From Flaveria trinervia (Eukaryota > Streptophyta > Magnoliopsida > Asterales > Asteraceae): DNA of 64,000 bases. Below are positions 11,059-22,589 of this stretch, piece by piece. A program made the position numbers and the translations under genes. The number at the start of each line of letters is the position of its first letter. Position 1 is the first letter of the stretch. The notes beneath the pieces are model-generated. The model was not told the DNA's origin. It did not search any database and saw nothing but the letters and a program-made list of their open reading frames with translations. The stretch is from the NCBI GenBank assembly GCA_025506515.1, contig CM046447.1, forward strand, positions 85,804,748-85,868,747, read 5' to 3'.

Positions 11059-14000
11059 CTAATGTCTTGTTTTCTTCATTACCTCCTCATATTTCTTGTA
11101 CTTGTCCTCTTTTGTGACTCCCACGTGAATATCAAACGCGAAGCAAAGTCTTATGAAAATTTGGAACTGGAGGGCCTGTACAATATCTTGCGTATCATAG
11201 ACAGTGGCCTTGTAAAGTGTATAGACATCATTTTCAGACAAGTTGGTAAGCCACATCGGGTCGAATACTCTGATTGTATCCATTTGGCCCTCTTTATTTA
11301 GAACTATGACCGCTTCTACTATTCTCCAATCGTAGTACCACCACTTAAAGTGTGGTGTGAAATCCTTTGTCATTTCCCGGAGTGGGATTCTTGACATTAT
11401 GCGCGGAGGATTCCACTTCAACACTATCTTTGGTTTTCCAGTAATGGCATCCATCTCAGACCTTCTAATATACCTTGTAGGTTGTTGAGGTCTGAAGTTA
11501 ATCCACCTAGTGTGGTACTCTTTCTTTAGGGCAGCCTCAAACCAGCCTGACATCTTTCTCGGGTCAGCATACAACAGCTTCAGTTGGCTAGCTGGTTGAG
11601 CTCAAAACCTGGTAGAGTCTTTAGATCATGTGGAAATCTAAAGTACTCTATGCCCTTCTCCCTCTTAACGGCATAAACGTTAAGATCATCAAAATATGCC
11701 CATGCTATAATCCTACCCGAACCTTAAGATGTTTCTGACTCTGTAGATCTTGGTGTACGCATCCTTCTTCGGTGCAGCACGTTGGGCTCTAACTTCTTTA
11801 AAACATGGAGCCCATTCAGCCTTACGGATATCAACATCATCCTTTGAGGCTTGGGCCATTTCCTCTGTCTTCTCTGACTCTTGCTCCATTTTGTCTAACA
11901 CTCAAATGTATCACTGACAAGGGATTCACCCAGATTGGGAACCACATTGCCCTCATTGTCAGCCTACTGAGGATAGTGCTCTGCAGTGACATCTTCAATC
12001 TCTATTTCATCAACGTCATTTAGCTCGTCATCACAGGTAGAATTACATGTAGGAGCATCTTTCACTATTTCATCAGGATTGAGCTTGAAAATTTCTGTCA
12101 GTTGCTCGTTTGATAGATCATGAATTATTTCCCCTTCTTCAGGGGTATAACTCACTGACCTTCTGACAATCCCTTGCAGATCAAGAACCATTGTGAGTTG
12201 AGACTTGACCTGCTGAAGGGGAGCAATATCAAACTCATCTCTTTTGTAATTGGATCTGTTGATTTACACATTCACACTCAAATCATTAGTAATTTATCAA
12301 ACGAAATGCATTAACTTAATATAAACATTTAATACATGGTTTTTCAATACAGAATACAAAAGTAAATAAATACATAAACATCTACTATTGCTTTTATCCT
12401 GAATACGGCTCATCACATGGAGGTGCAGAAGCAGAAGTTGGCAGATCTTGTCTGTTCTTTGATCTTTTCTCTTCCCTGGAGCTGAGACAGATTCAGCTGC
12501 TTCTCCTCTGTCAGTGTCATCATCTTCGTGCCATTCTTCAGTTTTCTCTTCGTCAGTTTCACTCTCATCATCATCATCATTTCTGTCCCCATCCCTTATC
12601 TTAATGGCTCCTCCTTCGATCCTTTCAGCTTTAGCAAAATGGTCTTTTTAGCCTTTTCCAACTCCTCTATTTTCTTCCCTGAGGTGACGCTTTGAGCTTG
12701 GAGAAGGGGTATCTCGTTGCTCTGGGCAGTCATCTGTCGGGCCTGCCTTTCTATCACTTGAGCCTGCTCTGCAATTTGGTGAGTTTGTGCAGCAGTCAGG
12801 TCAGTAAGCTGGCGGATTTGGGAGGCCTTTTCCTCATCGGCAGCCAGCAATCGCATTACCATTCTGTTTAGTGCCGACAACTGTTCTTCTACCGCAACTG
12901 TAGGTAGAGGTGATCTGTAAGTGAATAAGGGATAGGCTGAGGGCTCGTTTGGTGGCTAGTGGTGGTGGTGGTGGTTGTGGTGAATATCGGGTCAGGTCGG
13001 GATGATAGTGGTGGTGAGTGAGGGGTGAATGATGTAGTGTGGCTGGGATCTGTATTGTGGTGGTCGGTCTGGTGGTGTCTGTGGTTGCTGTGGGGGCTGT
13101 GGTGGCTATGGTGTGGATGGTGTGCCTGAAGAGGTGGTAGTGGTGGTGGTGGTGGCTGTAGTGGCTGAGGTAGTAGTGATGAAGGTCAAACGACGCTTCT
13201 TCTTTGGTTTCTGCCCATGGGGTTGAGCCATCCATTTTCTCCTCATTCCCTCGAGGTGGATGCTCCCCCTCCTACCCTGCCGATTGACCCGAGCATAGGT
13301 CGGGTCGGTCTCTGTCTCTCCAGAGTCTCTTGGGTGCTCACCAACCACCGAAGCCCTGTACTGTGGGAACCACTTTTCTTCCCACAGTCCTGGTGAGGGG
13401 CTCCTCATCAGACTCTTCTTCTTCTACTTCTGTCTCAAGGACAAAATCATAATGAAACCCAGCTGATTCGGTAACTTCTGCAGCCGGGCGGATGCTGGAG
13501 GCACGACATCAGACGTAGTGCTCTTTGTGGAACAGGCATATTGTCTCCGGCACCCCACTATCATCATCATCTGAATCATCAGTGGGTAGGACAATTGGCT
13601 CCACGTCGGAGTCACTATCCTCGTGACGCCATTGGCGTCTCCCGGTGCCACATAACTTTCATCTGCTAAATGGCCAATCAGCCTCTTTGCCTGGGGCTTC
13701 ACTTGCTTGCCCCGGTACACCACCATCCTACCCAAAGTAGTGTCATCCATAAGTTCCAAAGTCACTGCATCGTGACTTTCTTGGGGAGCAGAGGCAGCTT
13801 CTCATTGAATATCATCTGAAGAAACCTTGGATACATACAAAAACCCTTTCCCTTTTGCTTCAATGTTCTCTACCAAATAAGCAAAGATCATATTCGAGAA
13901 GCTGAAGGGTGGTACAGCACCAGAGCCACGAAGGCATTTTGTATCTGATCTGATAGGTCATCGAAACCACCCCTTCTCGAAGAAATGCACTTAAGAATCA

Positions 14001-14434
14001 CATGTGCCAGATATTGTATTGTGGGCAAAGGTTGCTCTTATTTAGAACCCCCGAGTTAATGTCCCCGCATACTTGATTCGAAGGAAACACCCTCTCACTG
14101 TCAAAGGATGTAACTTAGTGGGGTGAGTGGAGTCATCCCCAAACTCAAGGATTCTCTGGATGTCAGTAGCGGTAATGTCGATAGCTGACCCATAATGGTG
14201 CTTCGGATGCTGTATGGCTCACGAGAGCGATCCACTGAGGCATTCTCCCAGTGCCTGGTGTAGTGATTTGTAAGGCGTGCACGGTGTAGATATAGCCTTA
14301 TGTATCCGTGAGCGTTTGAGGAAGGCTATAATCTCGGAGAACTTGGCCCCGTTTCGAGTTGTGTGGTCCAAATGGGCACATATGTTGTGCTTTGGATTAA
14401 GAGACCATCTGTCAGCCATTTTTCTGAAACACAA
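11059..14434 (-). pseudogene. Additional ORF 3' of pol in copia copy A (gag-like/env-position ORF)
   Basis: Same modules as described for copy B at 22590-25951: N-terminal block from ATG 14419 (MADRWSLNPKHN), a Lys/Arg patch PKKKRR (about 13205), a coiled-coil segment (12880-12596) and a conserved C-terminal segment (11574-11059). It differs from copy B by a one-base deletion near 11901 that shortens the middle frame. In-frame stops and frame shifts occur at the same other places as in copy B, so most of the damage precedes the assembly duplication or comes from shared sequencing error. Confidence 0.6.
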
Positions 14435-14508
14435 AACACATGATCATTAGTACATAATACATCAGAATTCAGTTCTAAGTGTAGTGTTTCACTTCCATTC
14501 TGATTCAT

Positions 14509-15410
14509 TCATGCGAATGAATCATGCGACTGGGGTCATTCGGTTGTTCTTAAGTACGACTGAGTTCATTCAGTTGAATGAGACATGCGATTGAGTTCAA
14601 TCTGCCGACTGAGTCTTCGATTGGTTCAGTCGGCCGACTGAACTCATTCGGGTGGTTCATTAGGCCGAATGACCCAATCGCAAGGTTCAATCGTGCGATT
14701 GGAGTTCATTCGAACGACCAGTCGCTTGCCCCACTGTTCGATCGCCTGTGGGTCGAATCTTGACCAATTTAAGTCATTTAACAGTGTTTAATGGTCCATT
14801 AGACTCGCCTACTTGTCACTAATAACCTATTAACTTAATTTTAACATTTTGCTTAGTTTACGGAGGTGATTGGGTCATTCACAGTTCGGTTCTTGATTCA
14901 ATCGAGTGTCTCTTATGTAGGTTCTTTAATCTTCTAATTTTGGTAAGATTCAAGAGTAATGTACCTGTAAAATCATCACTCGAATGTAAGAAACTCAACA
15001 GCAATGTAAATCAGGGTCTGTAGCAATTTTTGGCAGAGTAACGGGAAGAATGCGATTTGGGGTGCGATTTTGGTGTGATGAGGAACATGCGATCGACTGA
15101 GGCCTTCAATACTGAACCTAAGTTCAATCGGCCGACTGGCCTCATTCGCTCAGTTCATTCGGGCGACTGAGTCTCAGTCGTACGATTGGCCTAGTCAATC
15201 GCATTCACGGCGACTGAGTCTCAGTCGGTCGACTTCCTCATTCGGTCTCTTTCATTCGCATCTTCAGTTGACCGACTGAGCCTCAGTCGGTCGACTGCTT
15301 CATTCTCCCCTTCTATTCGGTCGAATGGATCATTCTCATGTCCATTCGGCCGATTGGGAGCCATTCGCAGTTGGTCCATAACCATGATCCAATCGTGCGA
15401 ATGGGTCACA
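14509..15410. repeat. CANTCG/CGANTG dyad arrays in copia copy A (two clusters)
   Basis: Clusters at 14509-14760 and 15080-15410 contain many facing half-sites, for example cagtcggccgactg (14629), cattcgaacgaccagtcg, caatcggccgactg and cagtcggtcgac. They lie between pol and the extra ORF, outside any LTR, so the arrays are not only an LTR property. The intervening 14761-15079 is AT-rich and unremarkable. Confidence 0.7.
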
Positions 15411-15419
15411 CTTAGTGAG

Positions 15420-17090
15420 TTTACAGTCATTTGAACATTTTACTTTTAAGACCCTTTTAACTTTTGACAATAACATTATAAGCTCTTAACCAATTCAGTC
15501 ACCTCAGACGTGACTCTTTTAAAACACGTTGTCACCTCTGACGTGACTCTTTAAACTTTGAAAAACATGTGGCCATCTCAGACATGACCCTTTAGGTGAG
15601 TTAATTCCATTCTGATTTTCCTGATGTAGTCCGACAGACAACACAAAAAGATTAAACTAGAAACTTAAACTAAATACACAAATAAAATTTGTTTTGGACT
15701 TTGTGTGAGAGATAAAACCTAAGATGGAAATCTACGGGATTTGGTTCCGGAATCGAAAGCTTCAACTTAGATTGACCACACCTGGACCAATTCAATTTTG
15801 GAACCATATGGAACATCAAATCATTTGGGACTTGTTATCAAAATCTTTCGATACTCAATTCTTGGTGTTCATCCAGAGTCATCAGCAGCTTTAGGGAATC
15901 ATACTGGAACTCTTAGATTACACATTGATTTGAACTTTCAAGAATTGCAGCCACAATGATTGTCAATATGTTTGTCACTTAAATCCATACACAGACTCTT
16001 GACTCAAACCGGTGATTGTTTTGGTTTATTTATTCAACGAACATTTGTGGATCCCACACTTATATGGTAATCAACATCCCTCAGGAGCTTTTGAGCGGTT
16101 TAGGGGTATTGTTAAAAGAGAGACTATTCTTAGAGCTTTCATAGAGAAACCAGTCCTCAGGTCAGTGCCATCGCACAGCAAAGAGGCGGGAAACACAATG
16201 ATGAATTCTAGAATATCTAGGTTATGCTTATCTAGGTCAGTGCCATCGCACAGCAGAGAGGCACACAACCTATCTCCTTGTTAGAGCAGCTTTATTTTGC
16301 ACAAATGCACCAACAACATAGGTCATTAGCTGATAGCATTTTCTTTATTTTTTTCGTGCTTTGCTCTATTTATGGTCATTCGCACACATTTTGGCGTTTA
16401 CATGCTCATTACCCTTATTGGAATATTATTGATTGTGTTAACCAGTGATAAGATGGAAGCCCACAGTCAGTTGAACAACTTAGTTTGATCTTGAGATCAC
16501 CAGTCCGGTCTAATCATCTATTGGTTGAATCTATGACATATCAATTGTGGTCTAGCAACCTCTAGGTCTACTCTCATTGTGTTACCTTAGGAGTTACCAG
16601 TTTTTCTATCATCTTCCCTTTTATATTGCTTAGACTACACAGACTTATACTTTGAATTTTTCATCTTTTCTAAATTAGGTTTTAAGTCCCTCTTGACTTG
16701 TTCCGTTACTATCATATTCCAAAGGGTTTGAATCGGTATCACAGATACGATCTACCTGTATCAGCTTTCCACTCCTTCTCCCTGGTTTCTCTTTTTTTTA
16801 ATGTTGCTTGCTGACTTATTCTCCCTAAAATACTAAAATCAAACCTGGTTTAATTATTTTAGGATTTTAATAACAGCAGAATAACATGAGTTTAATTTAA
16901 ACAGACTAAAATAAACAAATAAATAAAATAAAAAGAAAAAATAACTAAACTACATCGGACTACACATGATCATCATCAGGAATAACATCACTTCTCTTTT
17001 AACGTCGTTGACCTCTAGCAGATATTGAAAACGTGGTTTATCAAAGGCTTTAGTATAGAGGTCAGCGCGTTGAAAATCAGTATAATTTTT
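15420..17090. other. Non-coding 3' region of copia copy A
   Basis: No reading frame with recognisable motifs. Three diverged copies of a tca(g)acgtgactcttt unit occur at 15500-15595. A direct repeat gtcagtgccatcgcacagc occurs near 16160 and 16235. Against copy B this stretch has many one-base insertions and deletions, which looks like unpolished long-read consensus. Confidence 0.55.
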
Positions 17091-17100
17091 ACCACATCAA

Positions 17101-20100
17101 TTAAGTTCTTTCGAAACAATCTCGTATGAAGTGATATTTAATACCGATATGTTTGGTCTTAGGTGTTGGACGGATTTTAGTTACTGCAATTGCAGCAGAG
17201 TTATTACAAAAAATAGGAGTAGAATGGAACGTTAAACCGTAATCCCGCATTTGCTGTTGAATCCAGATGATTTGTGAACAGCAACTTGCAGCAGCAACAT
17301 ATTCGGCTTCACAGGTTGACAATGCAAACGATGTCTGCTTCTTACATGCCATGTAATTAATCTTCTCCAAAGAATTGACACCCTGCTGATGTAGACTTGT
17401 AGTTCATCTTGCAGCCTCCGTAGTCGAGTCACTATACGCCGTGAGCTCAAAATCATCATCATGAGGATACCACAACCCAAGTGTGGGTGTACCGTTTAGA
17501 TAGTGAAAAATCCTTTTGACCCCGATCAGATGATTGACCTTAGGTTTAGCCTGATATCTAGAACATAAACATGTCGCATACATGATATCAGGTCTAGAGG
17601 CAGTGAGATACATGAGGGATCCAATCATTCTCGGTACATCGTGGCATCCACAAGATCTCCATTTTCATCAGGTGCATGTCGTGATTCGTAGCCAGTGGAG
17701 TACACGGCAACAGAGCATTCTCATGTCAAAGCGATTTAGAATGTCTCTTACGTACTTGGTCTGATGTAGAAAAATCCCATTTGGTGTTTGATCACTGTAG
17801 CCGAGAAAGAACTTCATCTCCCCCATAGCACTCATCTCAAACTCTTTCTGCATAACTGCTTCAAATTCTTTGCATAACTCTTCGTTCTTTGAACCGAAAA
17901 TTATGTCATCAAATAGATTTGTACGAGCAGTAGGTCGCCATCTTTTTCTTAATGAACAGAGTGCAGTCAATGACTCCCTGCGAAAGCCGTGTTTCACAAG
18001 ATGATTCGAGAGTTTCTCATACCAAGCTCTTGGAGCTTGATGAAGCCAGTATAAAGCCTTGTCGAGTTTGTAGACTCTATCCCGATGATAAGGATCTTCA
18101 AATCCCTCGGGTTGACTGACATAAATGTTTCTCTAATTTCCCCATGAAGAAATGCACTCTTCACATCTATTGATAGACTTTAATCTTCATGTACGATGCA
18201 TAGGCAAGGAAGATACGAATTGCTTCCATCCTTGCCACGGGTGCAAACCCTCATTGTAATCAATTCCCTCGACTTGGCGAAATCCCTGAACAACTAGTCG
18301 AGCCTTGTTCCTGATAATGATCCCTTGGTCATCTTTCTTGCATTTTAAAACCCATTTGGTGCCAATGACCTTAGCACCTTTAGGTCTATCAACCAGAGAC
18401 CATACACCTAACTTCTTGAACTGGAGAAGTTCTTCTTGCATTGCACTCACCCACGCCTCATCATTTAGTGCTTCACTGACATATTTTGGCTCACCTGTGA
18501 GACAAAACACCGATAGGCACCATCATGGATATATCCCTTTTCGATAGAGAGGCATAATCAGTTGAGTATAGCTGATTTCGGGTTTGTACTCCTGATCGGA
18601 CATCCCCATGACATTGTCTAAGGGATGATAAACGTTTAGACGTGATCCTGGAGTAGTAGGAACAGCTACCTCAGAGCCAAGATGATGAACATTTGTTCTT
18701 CCTGAGGTAGTTGGAGTTTGAGGCTCTGACGTTGAGGTTGCACCACTGGTAGATGCTTGTGGACTTTCAGGAACTGGAACCTGTTCCTCCTGACTGTTCT
18801 GGTTAGCTTCTTCAGCTTCATTTTTCAGAGGAGGTGTCACTGTCGTCGATTACTCCCCCTGAATGAGTAGATGATTCTCCCTGTGAGCTAGATGTTGGTG
18901 GATTCAGCTATCATACATCATCGTGTAGCTAATTCGTCATCCGAGGGGAGAGAGAAATTTGAATGACTTGAAGAATCCATCATAGTCAAAGAAGTAGGTG
19001 GGTCCTTTGCCAGTAGGTGGTGTGGTGAATCGTTGAACATCAACATTACACCAAACTTCTACTAGACCTGTTGAGTTATTGTAAACCGCTTGTTAGGTAT
19101 GTTGTATCCTAGAAAGATGCCTTCATCTGCCTTCTCGCTGAATTTACCTTCTTGTGTCTTCTTCAGAAGTGTGCATGCGCCCCAAATGGTTCGAGATACT
19201 CCAAGTTCGGTTTGCGTCTTTGTAGTAGCTCGTAACATGTTTTTCCATGACGCTTGACTATCAGGACTCGATTCAGTGTATAACATGCATTTGCCACTGC
19301 CTCATTCCAGAATTGGATAGGCAGTTTCGAGTCTGCCAGCATAGTCCGTGCTGTCTCTATCAAGCTTCTGTTCTTTCTCTCAGCACATCATTCATCTGAG
19401 GTGTGTAAGCAGAAGTGAATTGATGCACAATCCCCTTTTCCTTGCAGTATTCCTCCATCCAATGGTTCTTGAATTCCGTTCCGTTGTCTGAACGTACTTG
19501 TCTAACTTTCAGCTTGTAGAGAGATTCCAGTGTGGTTACTAACTCCTTGAATGATTCAAATGTTTCTGATTTGGATTTCAGAAACATTACCCAAGTCGCC
19601 TGCAATGCTCTTTGTACTGACTGGACAGAACAGATCCATGTGTAGAAGTTCAAGAGGAAGTTCTATTGAATTAACTTTCTTTTCCTTATGAGACTTCTTT
19701 GTCTGTTTACCTTTCTTGCAAGCTATACAGAAATCAGAAAGCTGAAAGTTCTTGACATTTACACTCTCACCAGATCCTTCTGAATCAAGTGATTCATCTT
19801 CCTTTGACTGATGTGTCCCATTCTCCTATGCCAGGAGATGGAGTCTTTTTCAGTAGCTTTGGATAGAAAACACTGAACCTCATGATCCATTGTAGAAGCT
19901 GTTGACAGATCCAAGACATAAGATCTTTATATCTTGAAGCAGTCATCAAAACTTGGTCCTCTGGGATCACGTAGTCTTTCTTCAGTACGTAACACTTCTT
20001 GTGTCGAAGATGACTTTAAATTCCTTATCACATATTTGAGAACAGAGAGTAAATTGTTTTGAAGTTGCTGGACGTAGTTCACCCTATCAAACTTAACTTT

Positions 20101-20286
20101 CTGATTTCCAACTTCTCCCTGAGCTGTGATATATCCTCCCTTGTTTCCAGCAAACGAAACATGCCCTCCTTTTATTTGTTTGACATTTGATAAAAGAGCT
20201 ATGTTTCCTGTCATGTGCCTGGATGCTCCGCTGTCTACTATCCACGTGTTAGTTTCAGCACTGTATTGAACAACCTGCACATACAA
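17101..20286 (-). pseudogene. Copia pol (protease, integrase, RT, RNase H), copy A, many frame breaks
   Basis: Minus-strand pieces: protease (20286-19927; WIVDSGASRHMTG), integrase core and tail (19653-19062; VRQVRSDNGTEF, KFSEKADEGIFLGY), linker (18840-18523), RT N-terminal part (18510-18187; WVLKCKKDDQG), RT catalytic area (17997-17668) and RNase H (17628-17101; STCEAEYVAAASCCSQIIW). The RT/RNase H part is split into several frames, while copy B has a single 358-codon frame there. The breaks in copy A are therefore probably consensus errors. Confidence 0.8.
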
Positions 20287-20395
20287 GGTAAAGGATTAGT
20301 TTAGGTTAGGAACCCAAGCCTTTACTGGCTTGGGTTTCCCAGAGGCATCACACATCATAAATTCAACCCATTGACCCTTAGAAGGTGAGGGTAGC

Positions 20396-21559
20396 TCAGG
20401 TTCCTTTTGTCATCATTACCAGACATAGAGATTGGCTTCTCTTTCCATAAGCCAGATTTGTGCAATGTCTGTTGTGATAAACAGTCGACTGGCTAACGGA
20501 TTGAACTTTCTGTTCACTAGTTCTTCTAGGTGGAGTTAAAGAGCTCCTCTTAGAAGCCCTAGGTTTTGAGTCCTGAAGTGCAATCTTCTTCCTAGGTGTC
20601 TGATAATGAGGACAGTAGGAAGCAATGTGTCCACATTCTCCACAGTTGTAGCACGCCCTGCTATCAACTTTATGATTAAACTTTCTTTGTGGAGACGTGT
20701 GTGACACTCTAGTAATATCACTCACTTTAGGTTTTGACTCTGGTTCTTTTGATGTGTTTACTGGTTTACCAAAATTAACTGATTTAACCTGTTTGACATC
20801 CTTTTCGTTTTGGTTAATTGATCTTTGATTTGAAGTATGTGAAAGGTGATCCTTAAAAGCCCTTTTTGGTTCTGATTTGACTTTGTTAGAACCTGACTTT
20901 AAGTTAACCTTTTCAAATTCCTTTTCCAGATTAACACAATGCAATTTACCCTTTGCCTTTGAAGTGGTCTCCTTTTGTTTGTTTCCAGTGTCAATAGATG
21001 AACATAAGGAATCTGGATCACTAACAAGAGGAGTAGACACTACATGATCCTTGATGGGATTACTATTTATAGGTCTAGTTTTAGGGTTCATCAAAGTCTC
21101 AGGTGGTGGCGGAACCACTTTATAACCCAGTCCCTCCCCGTTGTTCCTTTCTTTCACTAAATGTTGGACTATGTGCGACGAACTAGTCCAACTATGCAGT
21201 TTCTGTTTTAGTGAATTTACTTCTACTTCTAGAACTGCCTTTTGCTTCTTAGTGTCTTCTAGGGAGTTTAGATAATACCTAATGTCATTAGCTTGATTAA
21301 AGGCAACTACTTCGGTTTCCCTAAGCTGTTTAGTCAAAAGGTCTATCTTTTCTTTATAACTGAGCTCATTTTGTTTTAATACCCTATTAGCCTCAGTGCA
21401 TAGATGCAAATCTTTTATCAAGTTATCATTATGATCTAATAACCTAGCAAATTTAGCATCTATGCTATTCCTAAAGGCATCACAATCAGAACAAGCATGA
21501 TTATTAAACATTGTGTCAGTAGTACTTACCTGAGCCGATTCAGAAGCGTTTGCCATCAA
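20396..21559 (-). CDS. Copia gag, C-terminal part with zinc knuckle, copy A (partial)
   Basis: A 387-codon open frame. It begins MMANASES, has a predicted coiled coil (residues about 40-120, heptad-like, with NRVLKQNELSYKEKID and LEVEVNSLKQKL), then a Lys/Ser-rich linker and a complete CCHC knuckle CYNCGECGHIASYCP (about residue 300). It is nucleic-acid-binding capsid/nucleocapsid polyprotein sequence. The true start lies upstream in the gap. In copy B the same region is interrupted between 32680 and 32889, so this copy preserves the better frame here. Confidence 0.78.
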   Translation of the reverse strand: MMANASESAQVSTTDTMFNNHACSDCDAFRNSIDAKFARLLDHNDNLIKDLHLCTEANRVLKQNELSYKEKIDLLTKQLRETEVVAFNQANDIRYYLNSLEDTKKQKAVLEVEVNSLKQKLHSWTSSSHIVQHLVKERNNGEGLGYKVVPPPPETLMNPKTRPINSNPIKDHVVSTPLVSDPDSLCSSIDTGNKQKETTSKAKGKLHCVNLEKEFEKVNLKSGSNKVKSEPKRAFKDHLSHTSNQRSINQNEKDVKQVKSVNFGKPVNTSKEPESKPKVSDITRVSHTSPQRKFNHKVDSRACYNCGECGHIASYCPHYQTPRKKIALQDSKPRASKRSSLTPPRRTSEQKVQSVSQSTVYHNRHCTNLAYGKRSQSLCLVMMTKGT

Positions 21560-21636
21560 TGCATATCAGATGATTCTGATTCTTTTGCTTCTGTCTTTTC
21601 TGTCTTTGACATGGTAGACTCTACTTTTGGCTTGTA

Positions 21637-21736
21637 NNNNNNNNNNNNNNNNNNNNNNNNNNNNNNNNNNNNNNNNNNNNNNNNNNNNNNNNNNNNNNNN
21701 NNNNNNNNNNNNNNNNNNNNNNNNNNNNNNNNNNNN
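21637..21736. other. Assembly gap (100 Ns)
   Basis: Exactly 100 Ns, the conventional placeholder for a gap of unknown size. Left of it is gag of copia copy A. Right of it the sequence jumps back to the host flank found at 10207. The gap is therefore a join between two overlapping contigs that were not merged. Confidence 0.95.
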
Positions 21737-21858
21737 TCGCTTGTGTTAGTTGTTTGAGGGACAAATCAATGAGTTAAAAGACATATATATACGGTTGGAG
21801 AGATAAGACTATGAATTTATTTAAAAAAAGGAATCATCAAAAACAGATAGAGAGATAT
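21737..21858. other. Repeated host flank and GATAT target duplication left of copia copy B
   Basis: Matches 10207-10327 apart from one extra A in an A-run. GATAT sits at 21854-21858 against the LTR. This non-transposon flank being duplicated together with the element is the main evidence for false duplication. Confidence 0.85.
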
Positions 21859-22564
21859 TGTTAGGACCTGGTATTTGACCGAAATACCTAGAGATTAACG
21901 TGTAAACCAGATCAAATAGTGCGGAATCCTATTTGATTGGCGATCCAATCAGTGAGAACACACGAAGAATCAATCAAGAATTGAAACTAACGTTAGAAAT
22001 CGATTGGGAATCGATCTAATGTGTCTATGAACTTGGAGAACGAATTAGGAGGTTTCTGGACGGCTAGGGTACGTCTGGAATCGTTATTAATCGAGAGTCT
22101 ACGTTTTTCACGAATTGAGTTGTATTTATAGGTTGGTTTATCCAATCGTGCGACTGAACCATTAGTATGGTTCAGTCGTGCGATTGAACCATGCGGTTGA
22201 TTCATTCGTACGACTGAGTGTTCAGTCGTGCGACTGAGCCAATCTTATGTTACAATCGTACGACTGATCCAGTCTCCTGGTTCAGTCGTGCGACTGAATC
22301 AATCGTGTGAAGTTATTCATGCGTATGGTTCATTCGCATGAGCCATTCGCATGAGAACTTCATTATGTTAAGTTTGAATGTATTAATTAATAAACATATC
22401 TGTAATCATTCAAGCAATCATAACCTAATTAACCAATTCAATGTCGACTCATTATGAAACATTAAACATTTTAACTAACAAACAATCAATATCATTTCAC
22501 CAATCATACCAAACAAGATCTATTACATCACATATCATGATCTAGGGACATACATGTATCAACA
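21859..22564 (-). repeat. 3' LTR of copia copy B
   Basis: 706 bp, TGTTAGGACC to GTATCAACA. The dyad array lies at about 22140-22360. Relative to the 5' LTR it keeps a segment (tctcctggttcagtcgtgcgactgaa, near 22270) that the other lacks. An open frame across the array exists only because the repeat lacks stops; it is not a gene. Confidence 0.9.
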
Positions 22565-22578
22565 AACTCCTCCTTGGA
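22565..22578 (-). other. Polypurine tract of copia copy B
   Basis: aactcctccttgga on the plus strand, purine-rich on the element strand and touching the 3' LTR. Same as in copy A, and similar to AAAGGGGAGTT at 36-46 in the first element. Confidence 0.75.
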
Positions 22579-22589
22579 CCTAGATCTCT

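Larger units (their letters stand above)
10328..21636 (-). mobile_element. Ty1-copia retrotransposon copy A, truncated by the assembly gap
   Basis: Minus-strand element containing the 3' LTR, polypurine tract, an extra 3' ORF, dyad arrays, pol and the C-terminal half of gag. It breaks off in gag at the run of Ns (21637). It is near-identical to 21859-33194, with most differences being one-base insertions or deletions concentrated at about 15600-18200. Because its left host flank is also the same as that of copy B, I read it as a redundant contig end and not a second insertion. Confidence 0.85.

Noticed and set aside
12834..13235. Long His/Ser/Thr-rich frame overlapping the extra copia ORF
   Set aside because: Low-complexity alternative frame of the same DNA. 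The overlapping frame (13408-13106) continues the conserved order with its PKKKRR patch.
14509..15410. CRISPR-like or satellite interpretation of the dyad arrays
   Set aside because: Units are short, irregularly spaced and variable, with no constant repeat/spacer structure; the organism is a plant.
10207..21636. Second, independent copia insertion
   Set aside because: Shares host flank and target duplication with the copy at 21859-35891 and ends in a placeholder gap; redundancy is simpler.
21497..21757. Open frame running through the N gap
   Set aside because: It consists of gag sequence read antisense, unknown residues and host flank; not a gene.
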